64,000 nucleotides of DNA from Desulfosporosinus sp. (GCA_003513495.1 DOPM01000057.1:186001-250000), one strand, 5' to 3'; positions 18,349 through 26,930 are shown, counted from the first letter of the stretch. Notes: a model not told the origin generated them from the sequence alone. Translations and numbers: made by a program.

Positions 18349-18502
18349 GTAAAAAACTCCTTATCACCTGCAAAAACTTCTTTCTAGTTATACCCAAAAA
18401 AGTCGGACTTAACTAATTGCGGGATTAATTCAGTTTTAACAGAGAATACTAAAGTCTTTGAAAATCCCATAGTGTTATAGAAAGCTCATGAGGGGGATTC
18501 AA

Positions 18503-19039
18503 ATGACGTATATTGTTCAACCAGGTGATACCCTTTATAAAATCGCACAAAACTATAATACTTCCGTTAATGCCATTCTTGCCCTTAATCCTCAAATTAC
18601 TAACCCCAATTTAATTTATCCAGGACAGACGATCATAATTCCAATAAGCTCCGTAGAATGCCCGCTTTTACGCCAAGGAGATCGCGGTCCAAGCGTAAGT
18701 CGGCTACAGACACTTCTCCGATTTGCCCGCTTTGACCCCGGCGCCATAGATGGTATATTTGGTCCAAGAACTCAAACTGCTCTCGTAGCCTTCCAAAATA
18801 GTCAAGCTGAGCTTGAAAGAACAGGGGTAGCCGATGAGGAAACCTGGGTTGCTCTAGGTGCTGAATGCGCACCAAGATCAGACGTTATCAGCTATGTTAT
18901 AAGACCAGGGGATACATTGTATATCATCGCTACAAGGTTTAACGTAACGATTCAAAGCATCTTGAATATCAACCCACAAATAACCAATCCCGATGTTCTC
19001 TCTGTTGGTCAGGTTATCAACATCCCTCCGACTCAATAG
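18503..19039 (+). CDS. LysM-peptidoglycan-binding domain-LysM protein
   Basis: The 178-aa protein has two LysM repeats (about 1-48 and 130-177, each starting YxVxPGDTLYxIA and ending PGQ/VGQ..I.IP) flanking a PG_binding_1 helical domain (LRQGDRGPSVSRLQTLL to TGVADEETWVAL). All three bind peptidoglycan. No signal peptide or catalytic domain is visible, as in many spore or sporulation LysM proteins of this group. The start at 18503 is chosen because GAGGGGGA lies at the right distance. The upstream ATG at 18488 overlaps that ribosome binding site. Confidence 0.88.
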   Translation: MTYIVQPGDTLYKIAQNYNTSVNAILALNPQITNPNLIYPGQTIIIPISSVECPLLRQGDRGPSVSRLQTLLRFARFDPGAIDGIFGPRTQTALVAFQNSQAELERTGVADEETWVALGAECAPRSDVISYVIRPGDTLYIIATRFNVTIQSILNINPQITNPDVLSVGQVINIPPTQ

Positions 19040-19040
19040 C

Positions 19041-19143
19041 GAAACACGGGGAAACACGGGGACAGGTGCACTGTTTTCTTTTCAGGAGAAGCAAGGGACA
19101 GGTGTACTGTTTTTTTCTAAACACGGGACATCTGTACCGTTCT
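19041..19143. repeat. Degenerate REP cluster (GAAACA family)
   Basis: Three imperfect copies follow the LysM gene: GAAACACGGG twice then GACAGGTGCACTGTTTTC, next GGGACAGGTGTACTGTTTTT, then AAACACGGGACATCTGTACC. All share the GGGACAGGTGnACTGTTT core of the palindromes around the RAYT gene, but the arms have decayed. Confidence 0.65.
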
Positions 19144-19267
19144 TTTTATTAAATCTATTATTTAATTGAGCCTAATGACGTCTCAAATTCTTAAAGCAGA
19201 AAGGATAGTCTCCTACCAGACGGACAAAATAGAACGTATCTAAAATTTTAAACTGGAGGAGATCAAG

Positions 19268-20098
19268 TTGGGAAATACTATGGTTGAGTTATTATCAAAA
19301 CTGACGACCTCAGCTAGCGAAATCACTCCCGATATTCTTATTCTGCAATTCAGGGTTGTGAACGCCTTTATGGTCAGTAACCCAAATAAGAAAAGCGAAT
19401 GGTTTCTAATTGATACAGGCCTAGAAAACTCTGCAGATTATATCCTAAAGATGGCTGAGAAGCGCTTTGGAGAGAAAACTCGCCCTCAGGCCATCATTCT
19501 TACACACGGTCATTTTGATCACGTAGGATCATTAATAAAGCTTTCAAATTATTGGGATGTTCCCGTTTATGCTCATGAATCAGAACTTCCTTACATAACA
19601 GGAAAAAAGGATTACCCAGTTGGAGACCCAAGCGTAGGCGGAGGAATGGTAGCACAAATGTCCCCGACGTTTCCACACACCAGTATAGACATAGGATACC
19701 GCGCTAATTCACTTCCTTCGGACCAAAGTATCCCAGGTATGCATGGCTGGAAATGGATTCCTACACCTGGTCACACGGAAGGACACGTTGCCCTATTTAG
19801 AGAACAAGACCGCATAATGATACCTGGTGATGCCTTTACAACCCTGAAACAAGAGTCATTAATGTCGGTTATGACTCAAGACGAGCAAATAAGCGGACCC
19901 CCCGCCTACCTAACGACTGATTGGAAAGCAGCTGAAAGGTCAGTAAATCTATTGAGGGACTTAAATCCGATGCTTGTTCTTCCCAGCCATGGTCAACCAA
20001 TGAAAGGTGACGAGTTATCACGTCATCTAGATTTATTGACTAATTATTTTGAGGAAATAGCAGTTCCAGAACAAGGCCGTTTTGTTGATCAATCCTAG
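19268..20098 (+). CDS. Metallo-beta-lactamase-fold hydrolase (glyoxalase II-like)
   Basis: The 276-aa cytoplasmic protein has the zinc motif THGHFDHVGS, the second His in PTPGHTEGHVALF, the bridging Asp in IPGDAF and the last His in PSHGQPMKG. These are the four MBL metal-site elements in order. The family includes glyoxalase II, lactonases and sulfur-transfer hydrolases; the substrate is unknown. The start is a TTG at 19268 with GGAGGAGATCAAG before it; an ATG four codons later is possible. It lies between REP elements and shows no operon partner. Confidence 0.85.
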   Translation: MGNTMVELLSKLTTSASEITPDILILQFRVVNAFMVSNPNKKSEWFLIDTGLENSADYILKMAEKRFGEKTRPQAIILTHGHFDHVGSLIKLSNYWDVPVYAHESELPYITGKKDYPVGDPSVGGGMVAQMSPTFPHTSIDIGYRANSLPSDQSIPGMHGWKWIPTPGHTEGHVALFREQDRIMIPGDAFTTLKQESLMSVMTQDEQISGPPAYLTTDWKAAERSVNLLRDLNPMLVLPSHGQPMKGDELSRHLDLLTNYFEEIAVPEQGRFVDQS

Positions 20099-20110
20099 CG
20101 AAACACGGGC

Positions 20111-20137
20111 GAAACACGGGGACAGGTGTACTGTTTC
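20111..20137. repeat. REP palindrome overlapping the 3' end of the RAYT gene
   Basis: This 27-nt element has arms GAAACA/TGTTTC and a core containing GGGGACAGGTGTAC. A partial copy (GAAACACGGGC at 20100-20110) precedes it. The last two bases lie inside the transposase stop codon (20136-20138), so the coding sequence ends in the repeat. Confidence 0.8.
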
Positions 20138-20897
20138 ACGCTTTCCAAACTCTCGTTTGTGATACACCTGTCGTTCTTGAGATTTGCCGTATACTAGTAC
20201 CTTTCAATTGTTTTAACTCTTTAAGTATCTCCTCTTGCCGTTTTCTTTCTTCGTTTGCTAGTTTTATAGAGTCAATTCCGAACTTTTCCTTGAGTATTTC
20301 TCTGAGTCTTACATCGCTAATACCTTGTTTGGTTTCTTCTACATCTAAACATACTTCAGTTATCATCTCTCTCGAAAATATCTCAAACAGCCTTAATGCT
20401 TCGCTAGATGTACCAGAAAACATCCCTAGGACGTAGTCCTTATCTACAATATGTCCTTGGCCAAAGTATTCTCCATAGCTACTCCATTTGTAGTGCGAAA
20501 TATCCTCTACTATCTTCGCCTTGATAGGATTTTGGTGAATATAACGTAGAGCTGTTAGAAAATATGAGTCTGTACTTACGATTTCGCTTTTAAATCGTTC
20601 CTGAAACAAATGCCCACATCGTTCATACTTCTTGTTGAACCATAAAACATAACTTGAGCTGATACGCTTTATTGAAACTCCAATCGGTTCGGATAGTTCC
20701 TGCAATAAAATATGTATGTGATTATCCATAAGGCAATAAGCAAATAGTCTATAGGAATTTTTGTCTCTGAATTCAGCAAGTTTCTCGATGAATTTTAGAC
20801 GATCTTTTTCTTCTTCGAAGATACTCTGACGATTGATACCACGCATCATGACGTGATAGATACCTGTTGGGCTTTGTTCTCTTGCTTTTCTTGGCAT
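20136..20897 (-). CDS. REP-associated tyrosine transposase (RAYT, Y1/TnpA-REP)
   Basis: This 253-aa HUH-superfamily nuclease has GIYHVMMRGINRQSIFEEEKD at the N-terminus, the metal-binding H60-I61-H62 in MDNHIHILLQ and the catalytic Tyr119 in LRYIHQNPIKAKIV. The C-terminal extension of about 100 aa ends in a helix-turn-helix-like SIRQISRTTGVSQTRVWK. RAYTs nick single-stranded REP palindromes and are thought to spread or maintain them. ATG at 20897 follows GAGGGGG; the frame runs farther upstream without support. GAAACA palindromes lie immediately at both gene ends. All catalytic residues are present, so it should be active. Confidence 0.93.
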   Translation of the reverse strand: MPRKAREQSPTGIYHVMMRGINRQSIFEEEKDRLKFIEKLAEFRDKNSYRLFAYCLMDNHIHILLQELSEPIGVSIKRISSSYVLWFNKKYERCGHLFQERFKSEIVSTDSYFLTALRYIHQNPIKAKIVEDISHYKWSSYGEYFGQGHIVDKDYVLGMFSGTSSEALRLFEIFSREMITEVCLDVEETKQGISDVRLREILKEKFGIDSIKLANEERKRQEEILKELKQLKGTSIRQISRTTGVSQTRVWKA

Positions 20898-20936
20898 TTG
20901 ACACACCCCCTCAAACGGTTTGCATATCATTCCAAC

Positions 20937-21008
20937 GAAACAGTGGACCTGTCCCTCTGTTTCACATACAACGAAACAGTGGACCTGTCCCTCTGTTTCA
21001 CATACAAC
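20937..21008. repeat. Two tandem identical 36-nt REP units at the RAYT 5' side
   Basis: 20937-20972 and 20973-21008 are identical: a 27-nt palindrome with arms GAAACA/TGTTTC and core GTGGACCTGTCCCTC, plus a 9-nt ACATACAAC spacer. Their perfect identity points to recent duplication. The second unit supplies the stop codon of the truncated ferredoxin-like gene. Confidence 0.9.
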
Positions 21009-21159
21009 CGTAAACAGAATCCTGACAGATCACCTTACCTTTTTCTAGAAAAAGATTAAAACCCTTACAGACTTCGATGCATAAACCGCAACCTGTACAA
21101 AGGCTGGAATCGACTAAGATATCAGCTGACTCTTTGGTTCGAGAAGTGGGGATAGCCAT
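20998..21159 (-). pseudogene. 4Fe-4S ferredoxin-type protein, truncated at the REP/RAYT insertion
   Basis: The ATG at 21159 (AAGGGAG before it) opens 53 codons containing SSLCTGCGLCIEVCKGFNLF, a complete CX2CX2CX3C [4Fe-4S] motif. The frame then reads on to CMstop inside the duplicated REP unit. Proteins that begin this way usually carry a second cluster and a further domain (for example a nitroreductase), and none of that follows, so the 3' part has been lost or replaced by the REP-RAYT block. It lies 45 nt after the MBL gene at 21205 and was probably its operon partner. It is too short for the usual gene-length cut-offs. Confidence 0.65.
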
Positions 21160-21204
21160 CAGTTGAACTCCCTTCAGCTTTTCATAATAATTTTCTCTAA
21201 ATCA

Positions 21205-22047
21205 TTAACTGAAATCCAATGTACTACCAGCCATTGCCCAAGTAAAAGCGTTAGGAAATTCCATCGCTAACTTACTTAAGATAACCGGTCCAGTACAGTG
21301 ATTTGGGGCCAAACAGTCTAAATCAAGTCCTCTCAGATAGTCCATCGTTTGTCGCTCTTGATTCGGAGTCGCTGGTCCAAGATGAGTTCCACCAATAATA
21401 GCTCTTACTTTTTGCTGACCAGTTACCCTTTTAGCATGTTCTACAATGTTTACCAGTCCCGAATGTGCACAACCGAGAAGTATGATCAATCCTTGATCTG
21501 TCATATAGAAAAGACTTAAATCATCTCGAATGCTATCCTGAATAAGATTCCCTCCCTTAAACTCAACCAATCGATCATCTAGTTCCTCAAACGTTGTTTC
21601 TCGTGGGATTTCACCACTTAACCATAGACCAGGACTTAATTCTAAGGGTTCACTATGCCAGTGAAACTCAGCACCAGCACTCTCCAGTTGCTTCTGACAA
21701 TACGGCACACCTATATACCTATCCGCATTTCCTTTAACTCCCCGACCGTAATGCCCTTTAAATAAATCCGGATGAGCATAAACTGGGATCCGCCCTCTAT
21801 ATTGCAGGAACTTAAAAAGACCTCCCGTGTGATCATAGTGTCCGTGACTTAAGATGACACGGTCAATTAACCTTAGATCATGGCCTAAGATTTGTGCGTT
21901 ACTGATCAAATTGCCTTGCTCCCCTACATCAAATAAGATCCTCTCTTCACCAAATTCCAAGAGCATTGACAAACCCCATTCCGCTAAGAGCCCTAAAGGA
22001 ACTCCTACGGTGTTTTCGATTAAGATCGTTACTTTTAACTTGCTCAA
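21205..22047 (-). CDS. Metallo-beta-lactamase-fold protein, COG1237-type
   Basis: The 280-aa cytoplasmic protein has LSHGHYDHTGGLFKFL for the zinc site, ILLGCAHSGLVNI, AIIGGTHLGPA and APNHCTG. This His and Cys pattern is typical of the family annotated as dihydropteroate-like or methyl-ribofuranosyl-aminobenzene-phosphate synthase-related MBL proteins, common in anaerobes and archaea; the actual reaction here is unknown. The open frame reaches an ATG at 22086 that lacks a ribosome binding site. The TTG at 22047 behind AAGGGG starts exactly before KLKVTILIEN, the normal family start, so I use it. An Fe-S protein fragment follows in the same direction. Confidence 0.82.
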   Translation of the reverse strand: MSKLKVTILIENTVGVPLGLLAEWGLSMLLEFGEERILFDVGEQGNLISNAQILGHDLRLIDRVILSHGHYDHTGGLFKFLQYRGRIPVYAHPDLFKGHYGRGVKGNADRYIGVPYCQKQLESAGAEFHWHSEPLELSPGLWLSGEIPRETTFEELDDRLVEFKGGNLIQDSIRDDLSLFYMTDQGLIILLGCAHSGLVNIVEHAKRVTGQQKVRAIIGGTHLGPATPNQERQTMDYLRGLDLDCLAPNHCTGPVILSKLAMEFPNAFTWAMAGSTLDFS

Positions 22048-22191
22048 TGTCTGAACCCCTTTACATATTTTACTTTTCTTATGCATGCTTTACTATTCTG
22101 TAATCTCTTAACAAATTCAATATGCATAACTCTTCATCCTGCAAGAAACGTTTCATAATACTGTTTTATTTATGGAAATAGTTTTACAGAC

Positions 22192-22279
22192 AAACAAGGG
22201 GACAGGTCAACTGTTTCGACTACTTCGAAACACTGCACCTGTCCCCCTGTTTACCGATTTACCCCTGTTTCACCGATTT
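22192..22279. repeat. Inverted pair of REP elements plus a partial third
   Basis: AAACAAGGGGACAGGTCAAC-TGTTTCGA and TTCGAAACAC-TGCACCTGTCCCCC-TGTTT face each other across a 4-nt centre (22192-22252), a BIME-like arrangement. A partial copy, CCCCTGTTTCACCG, follows at 22262-22276. All lie in front of the ABC exporter operon. Confidence 0.8.
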
Positions 22280-22361
22280 AATATTTTCTTAATGTTTTTA
22301 TATGTAGCAGTCTACATTTAGTAGGCATAATAACTTTAGAACTATATGAGGGAGGTCAAAT

Positions 22362-23303
22362 ATGTCGGGCAAAACTGCCGTCCAATTAAACGGTGTAACT
22401 AAGAGAATCTCAGGTAAAACCATCGTAGATCATTTAACGTTTGATATTAATAGTGGAGAAATATTTGGCTTATTAGGGCCTAACGGTGCAGGAAAAACAA
22501 CGACTATTCGTATGTTGGTTGGGCTTATTTCTATCACAGAAGGGGAGGTATTTATTCAAGGTAAAAGTATCTCTTCTGATTTCAAATCTGCAATTCGGCA
22601 TGTAGGGGGAATTGTGGAAAATCCGGAATTGTATCCATTTCTTACGGGCTATCAAAATCTCGTTCATTTTGCCAATATGTCAGCGGGTATTAGTAAAGAG
22701 CGCATCCAAGAGGTTGCAACCTTAGTTAATTTAGACAAACGCCTTAAGGATAAGGTTAAAACCTACTCTTTAGGCATGAGACAGAGATTAGGTATTGCCC
22801 AAGCACTGCTTCACAAACCATCCGTTCTTATTTTAGATGAACCCACAAACGGGCTTGATCCAGCAGGAATACGCGAACTCAGAGATTATCTTAGAAGATT
22901 GTCCCAAGAAGAAAATGTTGCGGTAATTGTATCTAGTCACCTCTTGACGGAAATGGAATTAATGTGTGACAGAGTAGCCGTGATTAACCAAGGCAAGTTA
23001 ATCGAAGTAAAAGATCTAAAAGAATTTATTCGTGGGAACAACGAGGATGTTCCGACATTCTTCGAAGTAGATGATTTGATAAAGGCTAAAGACATTATCA
23101 CTAAGGTGTTTAGTGATATCCCCCTTTTGGAAACTAGAGATGGTCTAGAGGTAAAGACTTCAAAAAAGAACGTGGCCCTCATTAACTCAGAACTAAATCG
23201 TAAGGGAATCCAGGTTTACGGCATTTATACTCCAAAAAAATCACTTGAAGATAAGTTTTTAGAAATAACAAGGGAGGATAATCATGTTAAAACTAATTCT
23301 TAA
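22362..23303 (+). CDS. ABC transporter ATP-binding protein (bacitracin/antimicrobial-peptide exporter type)
   Basis: The 313-aa protein has Walker A GPNGAGKTT, the signature YSLGMRQRLGIAQ and Walker B VLILDEPTNGLDPAG. The C-terminal extension of about 80 aa is typical of BcrA-type exporters. ATP hydrolysis drives the permease encoded next, whose ATG overlaps this gene by 20 nt. The set ATPase-permease-response regulator-sensor kinase is a common Firmicutes peptide-antibiotic resistance module, so the substrate is inferred to be a peptide or lantibiotic. The ATG at 22362 has a GAGGGAGG ribosome binding site. Confidence 0.92.
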   Translation: MSGKTAVQLNGVTKRISGKTIVDHLTFDINSGEIFGLLGPNGAGKTTTIRMLVGLISITEGEVFIQGKSISSDFKSAIRHVGGIVENPELYPFLTGYQNLVHFANMSAGISKERIQEVATLVNLDKRLKDKVKTYSLGMRQRLGIAQALLHKPSVLILDEPTNGLDPAGIRELRDYLRRLSQEENVAVIVSSHLLTEMELMCDRVAVINQGKLIEVKDLKEFIRGNNEDVPTFFEVDDLIKAKDIITKVFSDIPLLETRDGLEVKTSKKNVALINSELNRKGIQVYGIYTPKKSLEDKFLEITREDNHVKTNS

Positions 23304-24213
23304 TGAAAATATGAAGCTTTACAGTAGAGTTGGTCAATTTATCATGATCTTCATACTCATGGGGCTTTCAGTTTTCACTTCAATATATACCTACAAAACA
23401 ACCCCTCAAAGTGTAGGAGACTGGAAAGTGCAGACTGAACAAAAAATCCAGACGGCAACTGAACTGCTAAACAATCCCCAGATCCCCAATTTCCAAAAAA
23501 GCGAAGTGGAAAAACAATTAAAACTTGATAAATATGCCTTAAGCCATGACATCTCGCCTAATACTACAGTCTATGAACAAGTTGCAAAACAGGCATCCCT
23601 CCTAAGTATTATTACTATGATGACTGCTGTAGTGGCTGGAGGAATCGTTTCTAATGAGTATGTATGGGGAACCATTAAACTCCTTCTGATTCGACCCATT
23701 AGTCGTTCTAAAATTTTGCTTTCAAAATACTTTGCTTCCTTAATGTTTGCCTTTTTGCTTGTAATTGTCCTGCTGGCAACCTCATTTGTAACGAACGGGA
23801 TTCTCTATGGTTTTGATAATTCTGATAATCCTTATCTGTTTATTGGCCCGACGGGAGAGGTTTCCCAAATGAGCATGGTGGTACACACTCTTCAAACTTA
23901 TTTGCTAAAATCCGTAGAAATCGTAATCTATTTAACTTTAGCCTTTATGCTCTCAGTTGTTTTCCGAAGCAATGCCTTAGCCATCGGTGCTACGTTGCTC
24001 TTACTTCTTCTTGGTCCCCAATTAACTAGCATGTTTGCTCAACAAACTTGGAGTAAATACATCCTTTTTGCTAATACGGATTTAACCATGGTTACTATGG
24101 GTAGTAATCCTTTTGGTCTAACCCTCCCCTTCTCCCTCACTGTTTTAGGAAGCTATTTGCTTTTATTTATTACCATCTCATGGATAACCTTTCAGAAAAG
24201 AGACATCGCCTAG
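23284..24213 (+). CDS. ABC-2-type permease subunit of the exporter
   Basis: The 309-aa protein has six likely membrane segments: one at about 18-36, a periplasmic loop of about 80 aa, then segments near 110-130, 150-170, 210-230, 235-255 and 280-302. GGIVSNEYVWGTIKLLLIRPISRSKILLSKY is the conserved cytoplasmic coupling region of ABC-2 permeases. It pairs with the ATPase just upstream. The ATG lies 20 nt inside the ATPase gene with GGGAGG in front. Confidence 0.9.
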   Translation: MLKLILNENMKLYSRVGQFIMIFILMGLSVFTSIYTYKTTPQSVGDWKVQTEQKIQTATELLNNPQIPNFQKSEVEKQLKLDKYALSHDISPNTTVYEQVAKQASLLSIITMMTAVVAGGIVSNEYVWGTIKLLLIRPISRSKILLSKYFASLMFAFLLVIVLLATSFVTNGILYGFDNSDNPYLFIGPTGEVSQMSMVVHTLQTYLLKSVEIVIYLTLAFMLSVVFRSNALAIGATLLLLLLGPQLTSMFAQQTWSKYILFANTDLTMVTMGSNPFGLTLPFSLTVLGSYLLLFITISWITFQKRDIA

Positions 24214-24345
24214 TTCAGTTTAAGTCTTGTCAGCTCTTAGCCCCGTAACTAAAGTAATTGCTTTAGGGTGCGGGGTACTCTTATAATGGTAATTAGAGGA
24301 ATTGAGTCATCAATTTCAAACTAGTTATTGGAGGATGGGCGGGCA

Positions 24346-25044
24346 GTGGAATCTTACAAAATACTGATTGTTGAAGATGAAAAAGAACTTGGTCAATTAT
24401 TGCATGACTATTTTAAAAAAGAAGGTTTTGAAACTATCTTGGCCTTTGATGGAGAGCAGGGACTAACTCTATTTCAGCAGCATCTCCCCGTTCTCGTTCT
24501 ATTAGATATAATGCTGCCTAAAATTGATGGCATGGAATTATGCCGGATTATTCGCAATCAATCCACAGTCCCAGTCCTGATGATGAGTGCAAAATCAAGC
24601 GATGTTGATAAAATCTTAAGTTTAGGCCTAGGTGCTGATGACTATATCACCAAACCGTTTAGCCCCGGAGAACTAGTTGCACGTGTTAAAGCCCAAATCC
24701 GTCGCTATACCTTGTTATCGTCCCCTATCAAACCCGATGAATGGCTAAAGTTTTCAAGTTTAGAAATTGACAGCAAGGGCTACCGAGTTTTCCTTAAGGG
24801 GAATCAAGTAGACTTAGCTACCAAGGAATTTGAAATCTTACGTTATCTCGCAAGCCATCCGCAGCAAGTTTTTACTAGGGAACAGATCTTCACAGCCGTT
24901 TGGGGGCAAAACGAATACGGTGATATCAATACTGTAACTGTGCATATACGTAAAATTCGAGAAAAAATTGAGAAAAACCCTTCTAAGCCACATTTCATTA
25001 AAACCGTGTGGGGCGTAGGTTATAAATTCGATGGAGGTTCTTAA
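24346..25044 (+). CDS. OmpR/PhoB-type response regulator
   Basis: The 232-aa protein has a receiver domain with VEDEKELG acidic pocket, phosphorylated Asp in LVLLDIMLPKIDG, MMSAKS and the Lys in ITKPFSPGEL. The winged-helix DNA-binding domain ends VKTVWGVGYKF. The frame opens at a TTG at 24328, but the GTG at 24346 follows GGAGGATGGGCGGGC and begins ESYKILIVEDE, the usual start. Its stop overlaps the kinase ATG by 1 nt. It probably controls the upstream exporter genes. Confidence 0.94.
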   Translation: MESYKILIVEDEKELGQLLHDYFKKEGFETILAFDGEQGLTLFQQHLPVLVLLDIMLPKIDGMELCRIIRNQSTVPVLMMSAKSSDVDKILSLGLGADDYITKPFSPGELVARVKAQIRRYTLLSSPIKPDEWLKFSSLEIDSKGYRVFLKGNQVDLATKEFEILRYLASHPQQVFTREQIFTAVWGQNEYGDINTVTVHIRKIREKIEKNPSKPHFIKTVWGVGYKFDGGS

Positions 25045-26504
25045 TGAAGATTGGAATAAGACTCCGCTTTCTGCTGATTATATTAGCCCTTATTATTTTA
25101 CCCATCGTGGTAACCGTTACATCTCTTTATATGACTACGAACAAAATGAAGGATCTTTTAGACCCTACATCCCTTGAAAGCTTTACCCATCAGATAGATA
25201 GGGTCAACAAAGAAACTGCTCGTAAGATTGTTGATGAATTTAGTAATATCCATCAATATGATGTCTTTACGGCTGCTTTAGAACCCTTAATCTCCAAGTA
25301 TCAACTTCATATTCGAATTGTTGATCCCAGTGGAGTGTTATATGACTCTGAGGACAAGTTAGGTTGGCAGGATCAAGAACCCAGCCATCTCCCTCAAGAT
25401 ACTTTAGCGGTAAGCTGGAACCAATCCCTACGTCTAAACCCTTTTCAATACTCCTTACCTATTGTGATCGAAGGAAAACAAGTTGCGACGGCCTTAATCG
25501 ATGTCAATCCTTCTGTTCCACCATATAACGTTTTCGCAGAAATATTAAAAGGAATACTATCCAGCTTTGGTTGGGGATTCTTGGCCTTAATTTTGCTTAT
25601 AGTTCTTTTTACATGGTATTTTTCTCGAACAATTCTAAGACCTATTGACGACCTGAGTCTTGCAACACAAAAAATCAGTGAGGGTAACTTAGAGTTTTCT
25701 CTTGAGTATCATAGAAAGGACGAATTAGGCAAGTTTGTAAGATCTTTCAACAACATGCGAGATCAGCTCAAGGAGTCCCTAGAAAAACAGAATGCCTACG
25801 AACAGTCACGTAAAGCCTTGATAGCCAGCATTTCTCATGACCTAAGAACCCCAATTTCTTCAATAAAAGGATATGTAGAAGGGCTTCAGGATGGAATCGT
25901 CGAGGATGAAGCAAGTGTGAAGCGATATTTATCCATAATCCACCAAAAAACTGATCAACTAAACCGGCAAATTCAAGATCTATTTCAGTTCTCTCAATTT
26001 GATCTAGGGCAACTGGAAGTCAAACTAGTACCAGAGGATAGCCGTGAAGTTCTTGAAAGTATACTAGAACCTTATGAACTTGAATTTAATAAGGACAAGG
26101 GAAAGTTAACCTTGATAATTGATCGTCCCCTCCCCTCCGTTCAAATCCTAGTGGATCGTCAACGAATTGAGCAAGTCCTTTTAAATCTACTTAGTAATGC
26201 TCAACGCTATGCCTCAGAGGGCGGGCGAATGCAAGTTAAAGCTTATGTAAAAAAACCAAACTTAATTATATCGGTTTCCGACAATGGCCCTGGAATCTCT
26301 CAAGAAGACATACCTCACATATTCGAGAGCTTTTATCGTGGAGAAAAATCCCGCTCGCCCATGTACGGTGGAACCGGGTTAGGTTTGGCGATTAGTAAAT
26401 CTATTGTAGAAGCACATCAGGGTAAACTATGGGTGGAGAGTAACGAAGGACAGGGAAGTACATTTTCGTTTTCACTTAAAATACCTACTACCGGGAATCT
26501 CTGA
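25044..26504 (+). CDS. Membrane sensor histidine kinase
   Basis: The 486-aa protein has membrane helices near 7-29 and 172-194 around an extracellular sensor domain of about 140 aa. A HAMP domain follows (SRTILRPIDDLSLATQKI). The phosphoacceptor His is in SISHDLRTPISSIKGYVEGL, with N box QVLLNLLSNAQRYAS and the G boxes DNGPGI and GGTGLGLAIS. It is translationally coupled to the response regulator. The long extracellular loop differs from the loopless BceS-type sensors that use the transporter to sense peptides, so this kinase may detect its signal itself. Confidence 0.94.
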   Translation: MKIGIRLRFLLIILALIILPIVVTVTSLYMTTNKMKDLLDPTSLESFTHQIDRVNKETARKIVDEFSNIHQYDVFTAALEPLISKYQLHIRIVDPSGVLYDSEDKLGWQDQEPSHLPQDTLAVSWNQSLRLNPFQYSLPIVIEGKQVATALIDVNPSVPPYNVFAEILKGILSSFGWGFLALILLIVLFTWYFSRTILRPIDDLSLATQKISEGNLEFSLEYHRKDELGKFVRSFNNMRDQLKESLEKQNAYEQSRKALIASISHDLRTPISSIKGYVEGLQDGIVEDEASVKRYLSIIHQKTDQLNRQIQDLFQFSQFDLGQLEVKLVPEDSREVLESILEPYELEFNKDKGKLTLIIDRPLPSVQILVDRQRIEQVLLNLLSNAQRYASEGGRMQVKAYVKKPNLIISVSDNGPGISQEDIPHIFESFYRGEKSRSPMYGGTGLGLAISKSIVEAHQGKLWVESNEGQGSTFSFSLKIPTTGNL

Positions 26505-26569
26505 CTTTTTCCTTTGGTTTCTTTCTCTTTGGTCTCGCAGGTCCTAGCGACTTATAAAAAATTCTACGC

Positions 26570-26620
26570 GAAACACTGCACCTGTCCCCCTGTTTCACCC
26601 ACCTGTCCCCCTGTTTCACC
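26570..26620. repeat. REP element with an adjacent half copy
   Basis: A 27-nt palindrome at 26570-26596 has arms GAAACA/TGTTTC and core CTGCACCTGTCCCCC. A truncated direct copy, ACCTGTCCCCCTGTTTC, follows at 26601-26617. It lies directly upstream of the promoter of the 57-aa gene. Confidence 0.8.
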
Positions 26621-26628
26621 TGGGATAG

Positions 26629-26657
26629 TTCACTTGCTGGGTATTTCCTGCTATAAT
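26629..26657 (+). promoter_or_regulatory. Promoter of the 57-aa gene
   Basis: TTCACT (26629-26634), a 17-nt spacer and TATAAT (26652-26657) lie 40 nt upstream of the ATG at 26697. Confidence 0.6.
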
Positions 26658-26696
26658 TAGTTTGACCTTGAAAATATATTTTACGGAGGAATCAAG

Positions 26697-26870
26697 ATGA
26701 AATTTCTTACTCAATTAAAAGGCGAGGATACTTGGGAGGAAATAACCTTGGAGGAGTGCCTATTCAAAACAGAGGGAGCTGGCTTTTATACTCCAGGCAC
26801 TGTACAAAAAATGTTAGAAGACGGTTTAGCCGTTGATACGCCTTGGTCCATTTTTAAGAAGGCAGAATAG
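26697..26870 (+). CDS. Small hypothetical protein, 57 aa
   Basis: The ATG at 26697 follows ACGGAGGAATCAAG and has its own promoter, and an intrinsic terminator starts 27 nt after the stop, so this is a complete small transcription unit. The product begins MKFLTQLKGEDTWEEITLEE and continues CLFKTEGAGFYTPGTVQKML. It is acidic, soluble, has one Cys and no membrane segment. No family is recognised. The gene is below common length cut-offs and easily missed. Confidence 0.7.
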   Translation: MKFLTQLKGEDTWEEITLEECLFKTEGAGFYTPGTVQKMLEDGLAVDTPWSIFKKAE

Positions 26871-26896
26871 TTGCTGGATAATCTAGTGGATGATCT

Positions 26897-26930
26897 AAAG
26901 AGCCCGTCTTCTAGTAAGACGGACTCTTTT
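26897..26930 (+). terminator. Intrinsic terminator of the 57-aa gene
   Basis: AAGAGCCCGTCTT pairs with AAGACGGACTCTT (one mismatch) across CTAGT, followed by TTTATATTT. Confidence 0.85.

Noticed and set aside
20937..21008. CRISPR-like tandem repeats
   Set aside because: Two adjacent 36-nt copies without unique spacers, and a RAYT gene next to them, fit REP units.
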